Shown here: one piece after another, positions 33,480 to 45,661 of the stretch
How the letters are laid out: each line of letters begins with the position of its first letter
Position numbering within the stretch: the first letter of the stretch is position 1
NCBI GenBank assembly: GCA_028023455.1
Contig: JAQFVV010012394.1
Span: 21,408,900-21,472,899, forward strand
DNA length: 64,000 nucleotides
Direction: 5' to 3'
DNA from: Epiperipatus broadwayi
Lineage: Eukaryota; Onychophora; Udeonychophora; Euonychophora; Peripatidae
Notes under the pieces: model-generated
Seen by the model: the letters and a program-made list of their open reading frames with translations, nothing else
Told to the model about the DNA's origin: nothing
The model's database searches: none
Program-made: the position numbers and the translations under genes

Positions 33480-34930
33480 ATAATCTAGTCAAAAGTACAC
33501 TAAGCAAAAATTGTGAACTTTCTTAAGATTTTAAACATATCTCTATATATTTTGCATATAGTTATTTTCCATATTACATTTCCTCACAATATTGCATACC
33601 AAAATTTTCAACTTTCATAATGAATTGAAAATAATCAAAAATCAGTTCCAGGTATATTTATGTGCTATAGAAAACGCTTTAAACATGCTCAATTTTGACA
33701 GCCTCTTATTTGGAAAAAGTGTGAACTTTATAGAATTTATTGACTTTAAGTGGGTGGGGTTATAAAAATATGCATTCTTTAGTTTAATGAACTTTCTAAT
33801 ATTAACCATGAAATATTGTACAGCAGTATTGCTCTAACACCAATAATATAAATTAAGGATATTCAGTCCACTAGAGGGAACCTAGGACTCCAGTTTTCAC
33901 TGTTTCAGGCTCCCTGTTTTGTTCACCAAACTCATAGTCCATTGTTGGATTCATAGAAGAAAAGTTTACCAAAATGTAAGTGAATATCTGTTTCAGTGTT
34001 TTTTCATTTTTAGAAGAAGTTTTGGAACAGTTTTCATTCAATGATAATTGAAAATATCTATCATTCCGTTTTATGCAAATGGATGTCATTAGAAATAGAC
34101 AAAAGCTAGCTTAAGTAATTCTTGGAATCATTAGAATATTATAAACCTTTTAAAACTAATTTTAAATGAAACCAAATAATTCTAAAAAGAATAGACATTA
34201 GAAATCCTAAAAAGAATAGACACTAGAAATCCTAATTTTATTGATAGAATAAATAGGAAATTCATTTGGACATCAAATCTCATAGAAAATGTGGAATATA
34301 ATATGTTAACAATGATGATTTTAGGAAATTATCTTTGCATCAGATTTTAGCAGTGTTAACCAAGTTTTAAATGTTAATTCAATCTCAATTTTAGAATTGA
34401 ACATTATAGAAAATAACCTAAGCTATCTCCCTACACAAAAATCAGGTTTCTCCGATGATCAGAACCGAAGTTATTATCCTTCTTCTGGTGGATTGGGGGC
34501 CACAAAAAAAAATATAAAAAAATTCAAATCAACACAGAATTACCATGAAGTGATTCTTGAGCTAAAAAATAATGATTTAAAGACAAAAATGAGTACAAAT
34601 GATGTTTTAGACCTAAACTGACATTGAAGCTGCAAATTATTCATACTCTTTTAAGCAATAATTATTGAGAAATTTTCCAAGGTTTAACAACAAACTTTCA
34701 GATTATACTTGAATCATTCATTACTAATCAAGACCTGAAATTCAATCAAAAGAAGCAGGATCCAATTAGTATCGACAAAATAAAAATCACTGTGAACCCT
34801 GAAGGACTTTGGTTGGTGGGTTGAGCAGCTATTGTGAACATTTGCAGACACAGGAGTTTGATAATAATTAAGGGCAGATGTTCAGCTCCATTGACCTCAG
34901 TGTGGAAGATGATATTACTGGATGCTAGAC
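33480..34930. other. Unassigned stretch with two small ORFs
   Basis: ORFs at 33871-34089 (minus, 72 codons) and 34397-34621 (plus, 74 codons) have mixed polar composition but no motif I recognise. They could be exon-like or transposon fragments. I do not assign a function. Confidence 0.3.
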
Positions 34931-34939
34931 ATTCCAGCT

Positions 34940-35395
34940 AGAAATGTCATCTTTGAACAGTAATAGAGTTTTTGTTGTAATATTTGTGGGCACGGGTCTG
35001 CGCTCCTCATTTCTACTGCAGGGGTTGATGATGGCGGTCATTGGGGGTCTAGTTTATGGGTGCATGCTGATGACGATTGTTTCCGCTACCTGGAAAACCT
35101 GCCAGGAGGGTACAGGGTCAAAGTTTTCAGCACCGTTTCCACTCTGATGGACTGCTGTGTCCTCTTGATGGATTGTTTTTGGGCAGTGCAGATCTGTGCT
35201 CGTTCATGTATAGATACACATTAAGCAAAATTATACAACCCTTTTATGGATATATTTGTTATCAAGCATACGTACCTTGTAAACCTGGTCAATAATTGTT
35301 TTGCCTTGTAACATTGAACACTTTGTAATCCTCCACGGGTAAGTGGACCCGATAACTTTTTGTAATCTTTTGACTAATAAAGATTACTTTTGAGA
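34940..35395 (+). other. GC-richer patch ending in polyadenylation-like signal
   Basis: Base composition is clearly richer in G+C than the surroundings up to about 35200, with overlapping frames of 67 and 72 codons. It ends with TTTTGACTAATAAAGATTAC, an AATAAA-containing 3'-end-like sequence. This could be the 3' end of a retroelement or a processed transcript. I do not recognise the protein. Confidence 0.3.
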
Positions 35396-35399
35396 AAAA

Positions 35400-36385
35400 A
35401 GGATCTCAGATTCCTCAGTTATCACATAATGTTCTTTGCACCTCCATGAATATATTCATAAGCTTTGGATATACTTTTACTCAATAGATGGAGCCTTTTT
35501 ATTTTTAAAAAGCCACATTCATACAATAAAAAATACAATTATATAAGAGAAGAAAAAGCTCCAAAATGAAACTATTACTGCGGTAACAGCTGCAGAATGA
35601 GTTAAATTTGCAATTTTTGTTAGCTTTTTATTTGAAATGTTATAGAAATATAGTGTTTAAAATTATAGTCAATTTAGATTTAAATATGCAGATGATAAAT
35701 AACATTTAATTTTTCAGATTATTTTGTGTGTTTATGATAAAGTTGTAAGAACATTTATTTATTACATTTGGAGTAATTTATTTTATTTTAAATTGTTATT
35801 ATGTATTCTAAATGTAGATACATTATTTATCATACTACATTTATTCAAAAATTGTTATAAAATATTTGTATTTTTTCACGAACACATATTGTCTTTAGAA
35901 AAATTTTAAGTTTTCAAATACATTTAATTATTAGTAATGGTCCGCAGGTTAACATATGATAGCATTTTGGGTGTTTATTCTCCTCTCTTCTTCAAGTGTT
36001 GCTGACCTGACTAATAACATTACTAACATGGAAATCAAATCTAATATTGAATTTAAGATGATAATCTAACTAACTAATAGCCAGTCAGAGCATCATTTTA
36101 AGTTTAATATTCTTTTATCTAAAGATCGAGGTTTGATTACCATGTTAGCCTACTTTGTTAAAGCATTATCTTAATTTCAATATTTATTAATCCAAAAATC
36201 TTGGTTTGATTTTCATGCTAATACTGTCATTTGTCAGTCCAACCATGCCTGAAAAAGAGAGAAGAAGAACCCTTGAAACACTGGGTTATATACACACATG
36301 TGTGCTATTACTAACAGTTTAATATATTTGAGAAATTTAAATACAGTTTGAATTATTTTAAAGAATTTCCTAGTAATAGTCCATT
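35400..36385. other. Non-coding stretch, no confident feature
   Basis: A+T-rich. GATCGAGGTTTGATTACC near 36125 is faintly tRNA B-box-like. No gene. Confidence 0.35.
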
Positions 36386-36391
36386 ATATAA

Positions 36392-36830
36392 TTAAAAAAA
36401 AAAAAACACCACACCCAAAAAAATCCATCTAAAAAAAAAAAAAAAAAAAAAATATTAAAAAAAATCCTCTATTACTACCCCCCCCACCAACCCCCCCCTC
36501 CTTATTTCCGGTTGGGGGCCTCATTAAGAGGGGTCCTTGGGAGGGAGCGCACCCCCCATATATATTTAACTCAAACCCCCCCCCCCCCCCCCCCCCTCCA
36601 CCCCCCCACCAAACCAAAAAAAAAAAAAAAAAAAAAACAAAAAACTATTAACACTCCAACCCCAAAATCAAAAAAATTAATAGGGATATGGACCCAAACC
36701 CTCCCCCCCACATATTTGGGTTTGTTGTCTTTAAACCCCCACCACCCCCCCCCAACCCCAATAGAAAGGTGGGGTTAAAACCACCAAACCACCCCACACC
36801 CACCACCCACTCAAACAAAAAAATAGGGAG
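36392..36830. repeat. A-run and C-run low-complexity block
   Basis: Plus strand is almost only A and C in long homopolymers: A-runs near 36392, 36433 and 36617, C-runs near 36576 and 36743. Spurious Pro/Gly-rich ORFs on both strands come from this. The abrupt edges and homopolymer style suggest either a real low-complexity satellite-like block or poor consensus. Confidence 0.85.
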
Positions 36831-37317
36831 GGTGTTGTTTTGTTTTGAATTGTTTAATAACAATTATTGTGCTAGTATGAGATAGTGGCCATTATATAAT
36901 TATTATATGCTTTTTTTGCACAATTTTTTCACATAATTGTAAAAAAAAAAATACCTTAATGGTTAATGGATTTTTATTAGCAATGACTTTGTATTTAGTC
37001 TGCAGTTAAACTTAAAAAAACATGGAGGAAATTGGGAAAATTAGATGTTTCAAGCAATATTTTTTAAAGTTCTAACAAATAATAATACCCAAATACTATG
37101 AACATGCTCTTATTTTAAAAACAAATCCATAAGCCAGTAAATTAAATATAATAAAATTATATGGACAATTATCACTTAATACTATAAGTCTCTATATCAA
37201 ATAAAAAAAGTTTTTTACTTCCAAGAGAAGATTTAAGATCCAGTCATACAGTGCATGATATCCAATACTAAATAAAAAACTGACTAAATGAATAGCCTGA
37301 GTTATAAAAGGTCATAG

Positions 37318-37470
37318 TTTAGTGCAGTGGCAGAGTGTCCGACTCAGGAGCATAAGATCCTCAAATCAATTCCATATCATTTTCAGCATTCGAACTGCTA
37401 ATATATTCCCAAGAAATAAAGCCATTCAATTATATATTTTTCATTATAGTTATTGTTTGTGTTTTAATAT
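37318..37470 (+). repeat. tRNA-derived SINE copy
   Basis: Head TTAGTGCAGTGGCAGAGTGT with CCGACTCAGGAGC, a decayed B-box CAAATCAATTCC, then the shared body CATTCGAACTGC...CAAGAAATAAAGCCATTCAA. The body matches copies at 53.0 and 59.4 kb, which makes this one of the most complete family members. Confidence 0.65.
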
Positions 37471-37726
37471 TAGAAGAATTGATTTACTTATTACTAATAT
37501 GAGTCAAAGCTTGCTATATTTGCTTGAGTGCTTCAAGCAATTGGTGAGAATTGTCTAGAAAGTGATCAGTCAGCTGAGATTTAGACATATCTTTAGATTT
37601 ATTTGTTTTTATCAATGCATCTGACCTTTCACTACATCACCTTAGGTAAGATAGTGACAGGATTCTATTCACCTTTTTTAAACCTTGTAAAAGGGTGAAC
37701 AATCATTGCATGATAATATGCATTGT

Positions 37727-38048
37727 AAAGTTTTGATTTTACCAGTGCAGGCCTTACCTTAACTCAATCCTATCACATCCATTTATCAGCCCAGAAGTCA
37801 GTCCAGCCTCCAACACTATAGATATATCAAGATCATATGTTTCAGTAATGTGTGAAGAAATAGAAGTTTAAAATCTATTTAAATATTAAGTAATTTCGAA
37901 CATGTGCTGTATGGCTTCCTTGGAAAAGTGTAAGTTCCTGATGTATCTATGGTGTGGGAGGTTAGTCTGACTTCTGAGTTGATTGATGGTTGTGATAGGA
38001 TTGAGCTAAAGGTAAATGATGCACTGATAAAATCAAAACCTCCGCATT
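37727..38048. mobile_element. Foldback element
   Basis: Arms about 37727-37840 and 37925-38048: TTTTGATTTTACCAGTGCA mirrored by GCACTGATAAAATCAAAA, CTCAATCCTATCACA by TGTGATAGGATTGAG, AGAAGTCAG by CTGACTTCT. Substitutions and indels show age. No ribozyme core and no ORF detected. Confidence 0.7.
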
Positions 38049-38689
38049 TATTATAAATAGCTGGAAGTATCTGCTGTATTTAAGTCAACTGATTTTTTAA
38101 AAATTTTTTTTACTATATATATCAAAAGCAAATTACCCAAATTAAATATATATTAAAAATTGTTGGGTTATAAACATCACGCATCTACTTTTGTGTAAAA
38201 TTTGTGAATTATTAAAAATAAAAAAAAATATCAATATATTGATATGCTTTAACCTAGGTAAATAGTGAATTATTAATTTGATAAGATGAACCCAAAAGTT
38301 AAACAAACTAAATGTTGGATAAGTTTTATGATAAAATAAATAAATGTAGTGTACAAAAACGTAAATTTGTTTTAAAAATGTGATTCTCCTCTCCACTCCA
38401 CCCACATATAAATATATATAAGAACACTATCATTAATTCAAAATTCTTGGCTCGAGGGCTTTTGTGGATTTGGTAATTATTTTCGATTTAATCAATAAAC
38501 CTTTCTCATTATAAACACATTTTGTTGAAAATGTAAATATTAATTTATCTATCTGTAATTTTATATATACTGAAATATTTTTAGAAAATATTCAAATCAT
38601 CCTTCCAAACGTTAAGATATTTTAGCAATATCTTTTGTGAATAAATATTTATTGACAGAGGGCGTTGCTGAAATATTTTAACATAGATA

Positions 38690-39130
38690 TGAATGGGCAT
38701 ATTGAAGAAATTGATGATGTAGATAATAAGAATGGACAGCTTTTGAAGAAATGAGGGACAATACACATGGGCTAGAAATAATATATTTCACACAATAGAT
38801 CATGTATTGGTAGAGAAAGAGGGAATGAATAAAGTATGGAAAATTAAGGTGTTTGATAATGAAGAGAGAGTATGTAATAGTGATCATAATTTCTTTGTAA
38901 TCGAAATGTTTAGTAATGTGATGGAGAATAGAAATAAAAGTAGAAACAATAGTGAAATATATGGATGGAGAGTAAATGATAAGAATAAGTTGGAAGAGTA
39001 TAAAATACAAGTTGAAGAAACCATGGAAGAGTTGGTTGGGGATGAATGTAAGGACTGGTGTGATGAAATAGAAAAAGTGGTGAATAGGGTTTTAGGTGAG
39101 AATATTCAGAAGAATAAAAAAAATTAAAAA
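38690..39130 (+). pseudogene. LINE (APE endonuclease C-terminal part)
   Basis: Frames in order: MNGHIEEIDDVDNKNGQLLK then WARNNIFHTIDHVLVEKEGM, FDNEERVCNSDHNFFVIEMF. The SDHN motif with a hydrophobic continuation and the IDHVLV segment correspond to the end of the APE-type endonuclease (usually ..QIDYI.. and ..SDH..V). A stop precedes the main RT frame. The N-terminal catalytic GDFN block is missing, so the copy is 5'-truncated. Confidence 0.75.
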
Positions 39131-39950
39131 ATGAGAGTTAGTAAAAGTGTGAAAGAGAGCAGAAAAGCATGCAGAGAATATAAGTGTTCTATTAAGAACA
39201 AAGAAAGTGAAAAAGATATTAATGCTAAATGGGAAAAGTACTTAGAAAAGAAGAATTTAGCTAAAATAGATAATTATATAGACAGAATAAAATTGAATAA
39301 TAAATTGTTGGAGGATATTAATAAAAGTGGAAGAGATGGGAGTAAAAAATTTTGGAATTACATTAAAAGGAGAAATGTAGTGGAGAGAGAGATAGTACTG
39401 CTAGATGGTGAGGGAATAGAGTGTAGTTCTAGAGAAGAATTAGAGAGAATCTTGAATAGGTATGTAATGAATATAGAAAGGATGTTAGATGTGAAGTACA
39501 GAGGGATAGAAAATATGAAAGCATATAGTAATGGAAATATTAGGTTTACAGAAAATGAACTGAATGAAGCAGGGAAGAAATTGAAAAATGGAAAGGAAAG
39601 TGGTTTAGATGGATGGACAGCAGAGATGTTAATGAATTTAGGGCATGTGGCAAAAGTAAAGCTATTATGTGTTAATAAGATAGCAAAAAAGAGTTTTTCT
39701 GGGTAGTTGAAGTAATACAAGAGTAAGATTATTATTTAAAAGAAAGGGTAAGGGTCATAGAAAGCTAAACAATTATAGACCGATAGCAGTAACATCAGTT
39801 TTATATAAAGTTTTTTTATATATGGTCGTTGGAAGAGTTGCAAAATGGATGGAAGAAAATAATGTAGTGGGAAAATGCCAGGAAGTTTTAGATCAGATAG
39901 GTGCTTATTAGATAGTTTATTTGTAGTTACACAACTTATGGATATAAGCA
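39131..39950 (+). pseudogene. LINE RT N-terminal region, cut off by a gypsy element
   Basis: A 191-codon frame (39131-39706) holds the linker and the first RT block KNGKESGLDGWTAEMLMNLG (GK..G.DG...EM). Shifted frames then read KLNNYRPIAVTSVLYKVF, VAKWMEENNVVG, FRSDRCLLDSLFVVTQLMDI, the RT finger motifs (NYRPI.., GFR..R...D.LFV..QL). Homology ends near 39950, before the FDL and YADD motifs, where the antisense gypsy sequence starts. Confidence 0.8.
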
Positions 39951-39951
39951 A

Positions 39952-40640
39952 ATTGTATAATGGTTTAGCTACCATTGCTTTCTTGTTTAGAAATGGTTCA
40001 TAAAAGTTTCCTAATCCCAAAAATGCTTGCAATTGTTTTACGTTCTGGGGTTTATTTGTGTTCTTTACTGCTATGACTTTATCCAGGCATGATTTTTTTC
40101 CTCTGTCCAAAATGATGTAGCCTAAAAAAACATTCTTGAGTTTGCCACACACACATTTTTCCTCATTCAACTTAATTCCCGCCCTTCTTAGTCTTTTGCA
40201 AACTCTTAATACCCTATCTCTTAAATTTTCTACTACCACTGCTGTAATTAGAATATTATCAAAATACGAAATGCCTCCTGTTAATCCATTTAGAATGTAG
40301 TCAATTTTCACTTAGGAAAATGTTGGGAGCCATGGAGATTCCAAATGGCAGTCTTTATGCTGAACAACCTGCAAGGCATTGTTAAAGTTAAGATTTGAGC
40401 TGTTTTTCCAGTTACCTCGATCTGATGAAGTGTGGAATTTCAGATCTAATTTTGCAAAAAACTTTGCATCTGTTAACCTAGCTAACACTTCTCTTACATT
40501 ATGTACTGGATAGGCTCCTTTATTCAGATATTTGTTCACAAGTAACTATATTTGTCACAAATTCTAATTTGCTCATTTGGCTTAGTGATTATTACTATTG
40601 GCATTTCCCAATTCACCGACTCGCCCTGCATTAATACTCC
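39952..40640 (-). pseudogene. Ty3/gypsy reverse transcriptase
   Basis: Minus-strand frames in order: WEMPIVIITKPNEQIRIC, LNKGAYPVHNVREVLARLTD, AKFFAKLDL (F.KLDL, first catalytic Asp), then ISYFDNILITAVVVENLRDR (YFDNIL in place of the usual Y.DDIL), NEEKCVCGKLKNVFLGYIIL, LQAFLGLGNFYEPFLNKKAM, AKPLYNLL. Order and spacing match gypsy RT (Mag-like). The second Asp of the active-site DD is N, and several frameshifts and stops exist. RNase H, integrase and the right LTR are absent. Confidence 0.88.
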
Positions 40641-40853
40641 TTTGCTAACCAATGGTCTGATTTTTTTCTCTACTTCTTATTTTTGTGCCAATTTTATTTT
40701 CCTGGCTTTACAGATAGTAGGATTTTGCTTTTTTCCCCCACCAACTCAATATGGACAGGGTTTGCTGCTATTAAATCTAATTTATTTGCAAATAATTCCA
40801 GGACTCTTTGCTTTATCTCCTGTCTGCTTAACACATTATTCACAACATTCACT

Positions 40854-41175
40854 TTAATATGTTATCCCTAACTTTTTAAACCAGTCCCATCCTATTAATA
40901 AACTGAGTTTTCCCTTTATAAAATATATTGGTAATTTTACACTTTTATTTCTGTACTTTATAGGCACAATCGCATAACATATTATTTCTAATTTATTTCC
41001 ACTGACATCAACAGCTCTGACAGAAGTCTCTCTAATTGATACATCTATATGTTTTTCCATAAGCTGTTTACATAGCTTCTATGAGATCAGTGAAATTCCA
41101 GACCCACTATCAATTTCCATTTCTATCTTTTCGTTGCAGATTTCAAGTTGTAACATAAATTTATTTTGCACGCCT
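40854..41175 (-). pseudogene. Ty3/gypsy aspartic protease
   Basis: Minus strand: MEIDSGSGISLIS (catalytic D-S-G), an in-frame stop, then KHIDVSIRETSVRAVDVSGN and IKGKLSLLIGWDWFKKLG (LIG.DW.., the C-terminal part of retropepsins). Sits between gag and RT as in gypsy pol. The stop within the domain shows it is inactive. Confidence 0.82.
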
Positions 41176-41239
41176 ACTCTCGTATTATTAATCCTAACAA
41201 TATTATCTGTTACAACTGCATTCAATTTTATTTTTCACT

Positions 41240-41995
41240 GCCACTGCTGAATAGCTTTTTTTTTGCTTTCACTACACATGTTTTCAAATGTCCTTTTAGT
41301 TTACAGATGTGGCATCTTTCATTTTACCATTTGCACTCACTTTTAATGTGTCCGGCTTTGCCAGAGCAAACGCACGATTCTTTCGCTTCTGCTATTGCTT
41401 TTATCCCATTCTTTTCAATCAATTTTCCCAACTGCAATTTTTTCATTTTTCAATTTTATTTTTAAAATAAGCTCATGAGCCATTATCTTCTTAATAGCTG
41501 ATTTGAAGTTTAAATCTGTTTCCATCAGCAGAGTTCTTCAGAGACTATCATCAAACAGACACCATAATAACTGTTCTAATAATATCCCATCTATGGAATT
41601 TTCATATAAGCAATCTTTTGCTAATTGTCTTATGCCACCCATACTCTTTGACAGTTTTCCCCTTAATTTGCCTTCTATTTCTTAGAGACAACCTGGCTAT
41701 ATGTGTTAGACTGTCTGGGGCTAAAATGATCACCTAATTTTTTCACTATATTCTCATAAATACCATTTCCTTTATGGGTGTCATAATACTTTTATTATAT
41801 GGTATTACCCTTCTTCCTGATAAACACATTAACACTGCTATCTTTCTCTTCTTGTCTTCAATCCCATTGAGCAAAAAAAAAGTTCTCCGAGTATCATATA
41901 GAGGCTATTTCCCAGAATCACTAACTTCGAATTCAGCTATCACTGACTGTCCTAATGACATTTTTTTATATTCTAAAAAAAAAAACCTACTGTGA
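41240..41995 (-). pseudogene. Ty3/gypsy gag with zinc knuckles
   Basis: Minus strand contains a capsid-like segment (IRQLAKDCLYENSIDGILLE and LMETDLNFKSAIKKIMAHE around a stop) followed by two nucleocapsid-like fingers, CVCSGKAGHIKSEC and CHICKLKGHLKTC, both slightly off the CX2CX4HX4C spacing. The two-finger arrangement is typical for Mag-like gag. 5' LTR not identified. Confidence 0.72.
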
Positions 41996-43295
41996 CTGTA
42001 TCACTTTTTGAAAATCCCTACTATACGGGTTTGAATGTGACTGTGACTACACCAAGTTTGTTTTATTTTCAACAATGATGATGAATGCTAACAATTAACA
42101 AAACTATTGACTAAAGAAAAACATTGTTAAATAAAGATTAAAAGATATTTATTTACAAAACATAACACCTTATATGCATATTGTTGACCAAATCAACTTC
42201 AGTCCCAGTTCCAGATTTGCAGTCTATATTCCATAATGATAATTTTATTCTTCTAGCCTCCCTTGTGTTTGATCTATGGTGATTTATGGCAAACACTGAC
42301 TAAACAGACTAACAAATAAGTCTTGCTTATACCCTCCAATACAACATTTACAAACATAATTAATTTAGTCTTTGATTTTTAAATTCTACTTCAATAAATA
42401 CTAATATTCCTCAAAATACTAAGCTAACACCTCCAGGGTGCTAGTGTCAGACCTTAGTGAATATTTAAAAGCTTTATGCTAACAGTCATGTGCTGCACAA
42501 CCCTAATGGATCCTTATCAGGCATACACAAATAAAAATAAGACCAGGGTGGTCTGTTTAAATTTCCTATCTGGCTGTTTGCACCTACAGAGGCTCAGACT
42601 CTGAGAAGATGTCCCTCATGGCAAAAAAAGTTGGTATACTTTTCCCACAGATCTTCTCTGGGTCCTTTTCTCATGATATTCCATGAAACAGCAACAACAG
42701 CCGAAGAGTAAGGAAAAGCTGAAATGACTCTATTTTCAGCAGACCTTATTTTTTCACAGCTTAATATCTGTTATTTAATTATTAATTATTACAATAGAGT
42801 AAAGGCAATATCCCATTAGGCTAATTATTCATAAGGCTATTGCATCTTTTCATTGATTATCATAAGGCATTTAATTGTGTGTGCACATTCCTTTCCTCTG
42901 CAATTAGTCCTTCAAATATTTATTCATTTGTTTGATTAATTTTAATAGTTTAATGTTCTTATCTAAACAATACCAGTTCTTTCTATAAATAAATCCATTA
43001 AGCTTTTCTAGCACTAGTAATTCATATTTCCATTTTATCTTTCAGCTTTCTTTTATTATTGCTTTTAAACTTGCAATATCTATCTATAGTTAAGTTTCTT
43101 TTACCTTTCAACAAACTTTTTTCATTGCTTTAAAACTTACAATATGTTTTGATATATTATCTTTTCTATTTTTTCTGGAGTTAAAAAACCTAGCTTTATA
43201 ACTTATGCAAAGATGCGGTTACTAAAGTAATATTTTTTTTTTATGAAATATGACAGATGCACAAAAGATTTTTAATCAGACCAAACAACATTTTT
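41996..43295. other. Unassigned stretch between gypsy and LINE
   Basis: May include the gypsy 5' untranslated region or LTR, but no second LTR copy is available in the window to confirm. No gene recognised. Confidence 0.35.
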
Positions 43296-43302
43296 TAAAT
43301 TG

Positions 43303-45660
43303 TCATGGGAGACTTTAATGCTAGAATTGGTAAACAATTGAAAAATGAAAGTACTGTAGGTAAATTTGGTTATGGTAATAGAAGTGAGAGAGGACATAGA
43401 CTTGTGGAGTTTGCAGAAAAAGAAAAACTTTATATTATGAATTGTTTTTTTGAGAAAAATGTTAAAAGGAAATGGACATGGAAGCATCCAAATGAAGATA
43501 CAGCAGAATTGGATTATTATATTTTGACAAAAAGAAAATGCATATTTCAAGATTGTAAGGTTCTTAATAAATTCAACACAGGAAGTGATAATCTATTAGT
43601 GAGATGTAAAATACATTAAAACAGGCCAAACTCTCTATACATATTATGTGATGTTTATTGATGTAAAATACATCTTAATGTAAAACTACGGAGACAAAAA
43701 TTATTAAGAAAAACAATATCCCCCAGTTGATATTCCTAATCTTCACTAGCATTGCAATGAATTTAAATTAGAACTTGCAAATCTTTTTCAAATATTAGCA
43801 GATTTAGAACATGATTCACATTTGAATGAAATTAATAGGAAAATAACTGATGAATTTTTAAAAACTGCAAAAAAGGTAATGTGTAGAAAAAAGCTATTGA
43901 CTAATAAAATTTCTATTGAGACTAGAGAATTTATGAAGAAAAGAAAGAATAACGAGATATATAAAAATGATATATTAAGAATGATTGGATATCTCAAATT
44001 TTGTAAAATGGTGTGAAAAAGAGCTGATAATGATATAAGAAAGTATAATTGTGAACTAGCAAGAAAAGTTATAGAAGAGAATAAAAGTCTCAAGAATGTA
44101 AAGCAACATTTTGGTATTAGTAGGAAACATATCTGCAAGAAAAAAATGGAACTATTACTAAAAAGAAAGATGACATCATGAAATGGATAGACGAGTTCTG
44201 TCAAGAATTATATAATAATAAAGAACAAATATCTCCTAAAATTATTATATCTTCTGAAATTACCAGGATTTTAAATGAAGAAGTGAGACATGCAATTAAA
44301 TTTATGAGAAGGTGAAAGCTCCAGGTAATGGAATTATAATCTATATAAATAGAATTTTTTTGGCAAGTTTATATGTCAAATGTCTAAATGATAAAGATAT
44401 GCCAAATGATTGGAAGAATTCAGTATTAATATTAATTAAATTTTTATCAAGATAATTACAACTTGTCTACAGAAAACATTGGATTTCAACCAACCAAAAG
44501 AACAAGCTTGGTTTGAAAATGGTTTTAGTATAGTGGATCATATCCAAGTATTGGGAGAAGTTGTAGAAAAGACCAATGAATATGAATTGCCATTATACAT
44601 TGGATTTGTAGATTATGAAAGGCATTTGATTCTATAAGCATTTCTTCAGTGATTAAACTTTGGATTATCAAGATATAGATGCAGAAGATTGTCATATTTT
44701 GATGAGTATTTATAAAAATTCAATGGCAACAATTAGATTACATAATGATACTAGGAAGGTTAACATTGAGAAGGGTGTAAGACAGGGCAACTCCTTATCT
44801 CCAAAATTTTTTACAGCCAATGCTGCAACAAGTATTTTGTGAATTAAAATGGAAAGCTAAAGAAATAAAAGTAAATGGAAATTATTTAAGGCATTTAAAT
44901 TTTTGCAGATGGATAAAAATAATGCTTCAGGGCTTCAGGAAATGTTGCAAGAGTTATCAGATAAAAGTAAGAAAATAAGACTAGAAATAAACATTAAAAA
45001 AAATAAAGTAACATTCAATGGATTTGCTCAAAAGATGAAAATAAAGATTGATAATGAGGAATTAGAAGAATTTAACAACTACAAATACCTTAGATTACTA
45101 CTACAGATAGAAATATAATGGATGAAATTAATTATAGAATTCAAACTTGATTGGATGGCTTTTGATAGAAATAAATATTAAAAGAAAGTATGCCCATGTG
45201 TTTGAAAAGGAAGGTTTTTTAATAAGTTTCACTAATTCTTACTTATGATAAGATACTTGAACACTTAATAGAAGAGCAATATAGAGGCTTCAGATTACTC
45301 AAAGAAGTGTGAAGAGATGCATATTAGGTGTGATAAAAACAGATTGAAAATGCAATACATGGATAAAAGAATAAACAGGTACCCTGCATTGTTGAAAGAA
45401 TTAAAAAACTAAAGTGGATTTGGGATGACCATATTGCTAGAAGAGGGATAATAGATGGACAATTAAAATCATAAACTAATTGGATTCCAAAAGATTATAT
45501 AAGACCCAGAAAGAAACCATACGTGAGATAGATGGATGAAATAAGGACATGTGCAGAGATAATGTGGAGAAGAGAAGTTAGAGATCGGAGATGGATGAAC
45601 TTGGAGAGACCTTCATTCTGCAGTGGATTACTAATCATTGACAATGATGATGATGATGAT
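43303..45660 (+). pseudogene. Degraded APE-type LINE (RTE/craniofacial-like), endonuclease to 3' tail
   Basis: Starts inside the endonuclease: MGDFNARIGKQLKNESTVGK, NRSERGHRLVEFAEKEKLYI, WTWKHPNEDTAELDYYILTK, then GSDNLLVRCKI. RT motifs follow in shifting frames: FVDYE.AFDSI-like, GVRQGNSLSPKFFTA (44780-44822), HLNF.RWI where FADD is expected, LQEMLQELSDKSKKIRLEIN, IDNEELEEFNNYKYLRLL. The C-terminus has W.WAGHIARR-like and RDRRWMNLE-like remains and a GATGATGATGAT tail near 45645-45660. Many frameshifts; interrupted at 43617-43659. Confidence 0.88.
43617..43659 (+). mobile_element. 43-bp family C mini-element with 14-bp target duplication
   Basis: GATGTAAAATACAT occurs at 43603-43616 and 43660-43673. 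The insert reads TAAAACAGGCCAAACTCTCT and ends ATTATGTGATGTTTATT, matching the left terminus and right end of family C. It interrupts the LINE endonuclease/linker coding sequence. Removing insert and one repeat rejoins GSD..LVRCKI to the LNVKLRRQKLLRK linker, so the event is recent relative to the LINE. Confidence 0.85.
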
Positions 45661-45661
45661 A

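Noticed and set aside
34940-35395. A host gene exon in the GC-richer patch
   Set aside because: Neither overlapping frame resembles a known protein and no splice-flanked exon chain was seen. Kept only as an unassigned feature.
36429-36885. Gly-rich and Pro-rich ORFs on both strands
   Set aside because: They derive from homopolymer C/G and A/T runs, and opposite strands give equally long frames.
37727-38048. Hammerhead motif in this foldback (GTCTGACTTCTGAGTTGATT)
   Set aside because: No CUGANGA core paired with a GAAA segment at hammerhead spacing exists here.
39358-39720. 120-codon minus-strand ORF
   Set aside because: It is a shadow of the plus-strand LINE RT frame.
43788-44204. 138-codon minus-strand ORF, hydrophobic and possibly membrane-like
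   Set aside because: It lies antisense to the LINE linker region. The hydrophobic look comes from the complement of a Lys-rich coding stretch.
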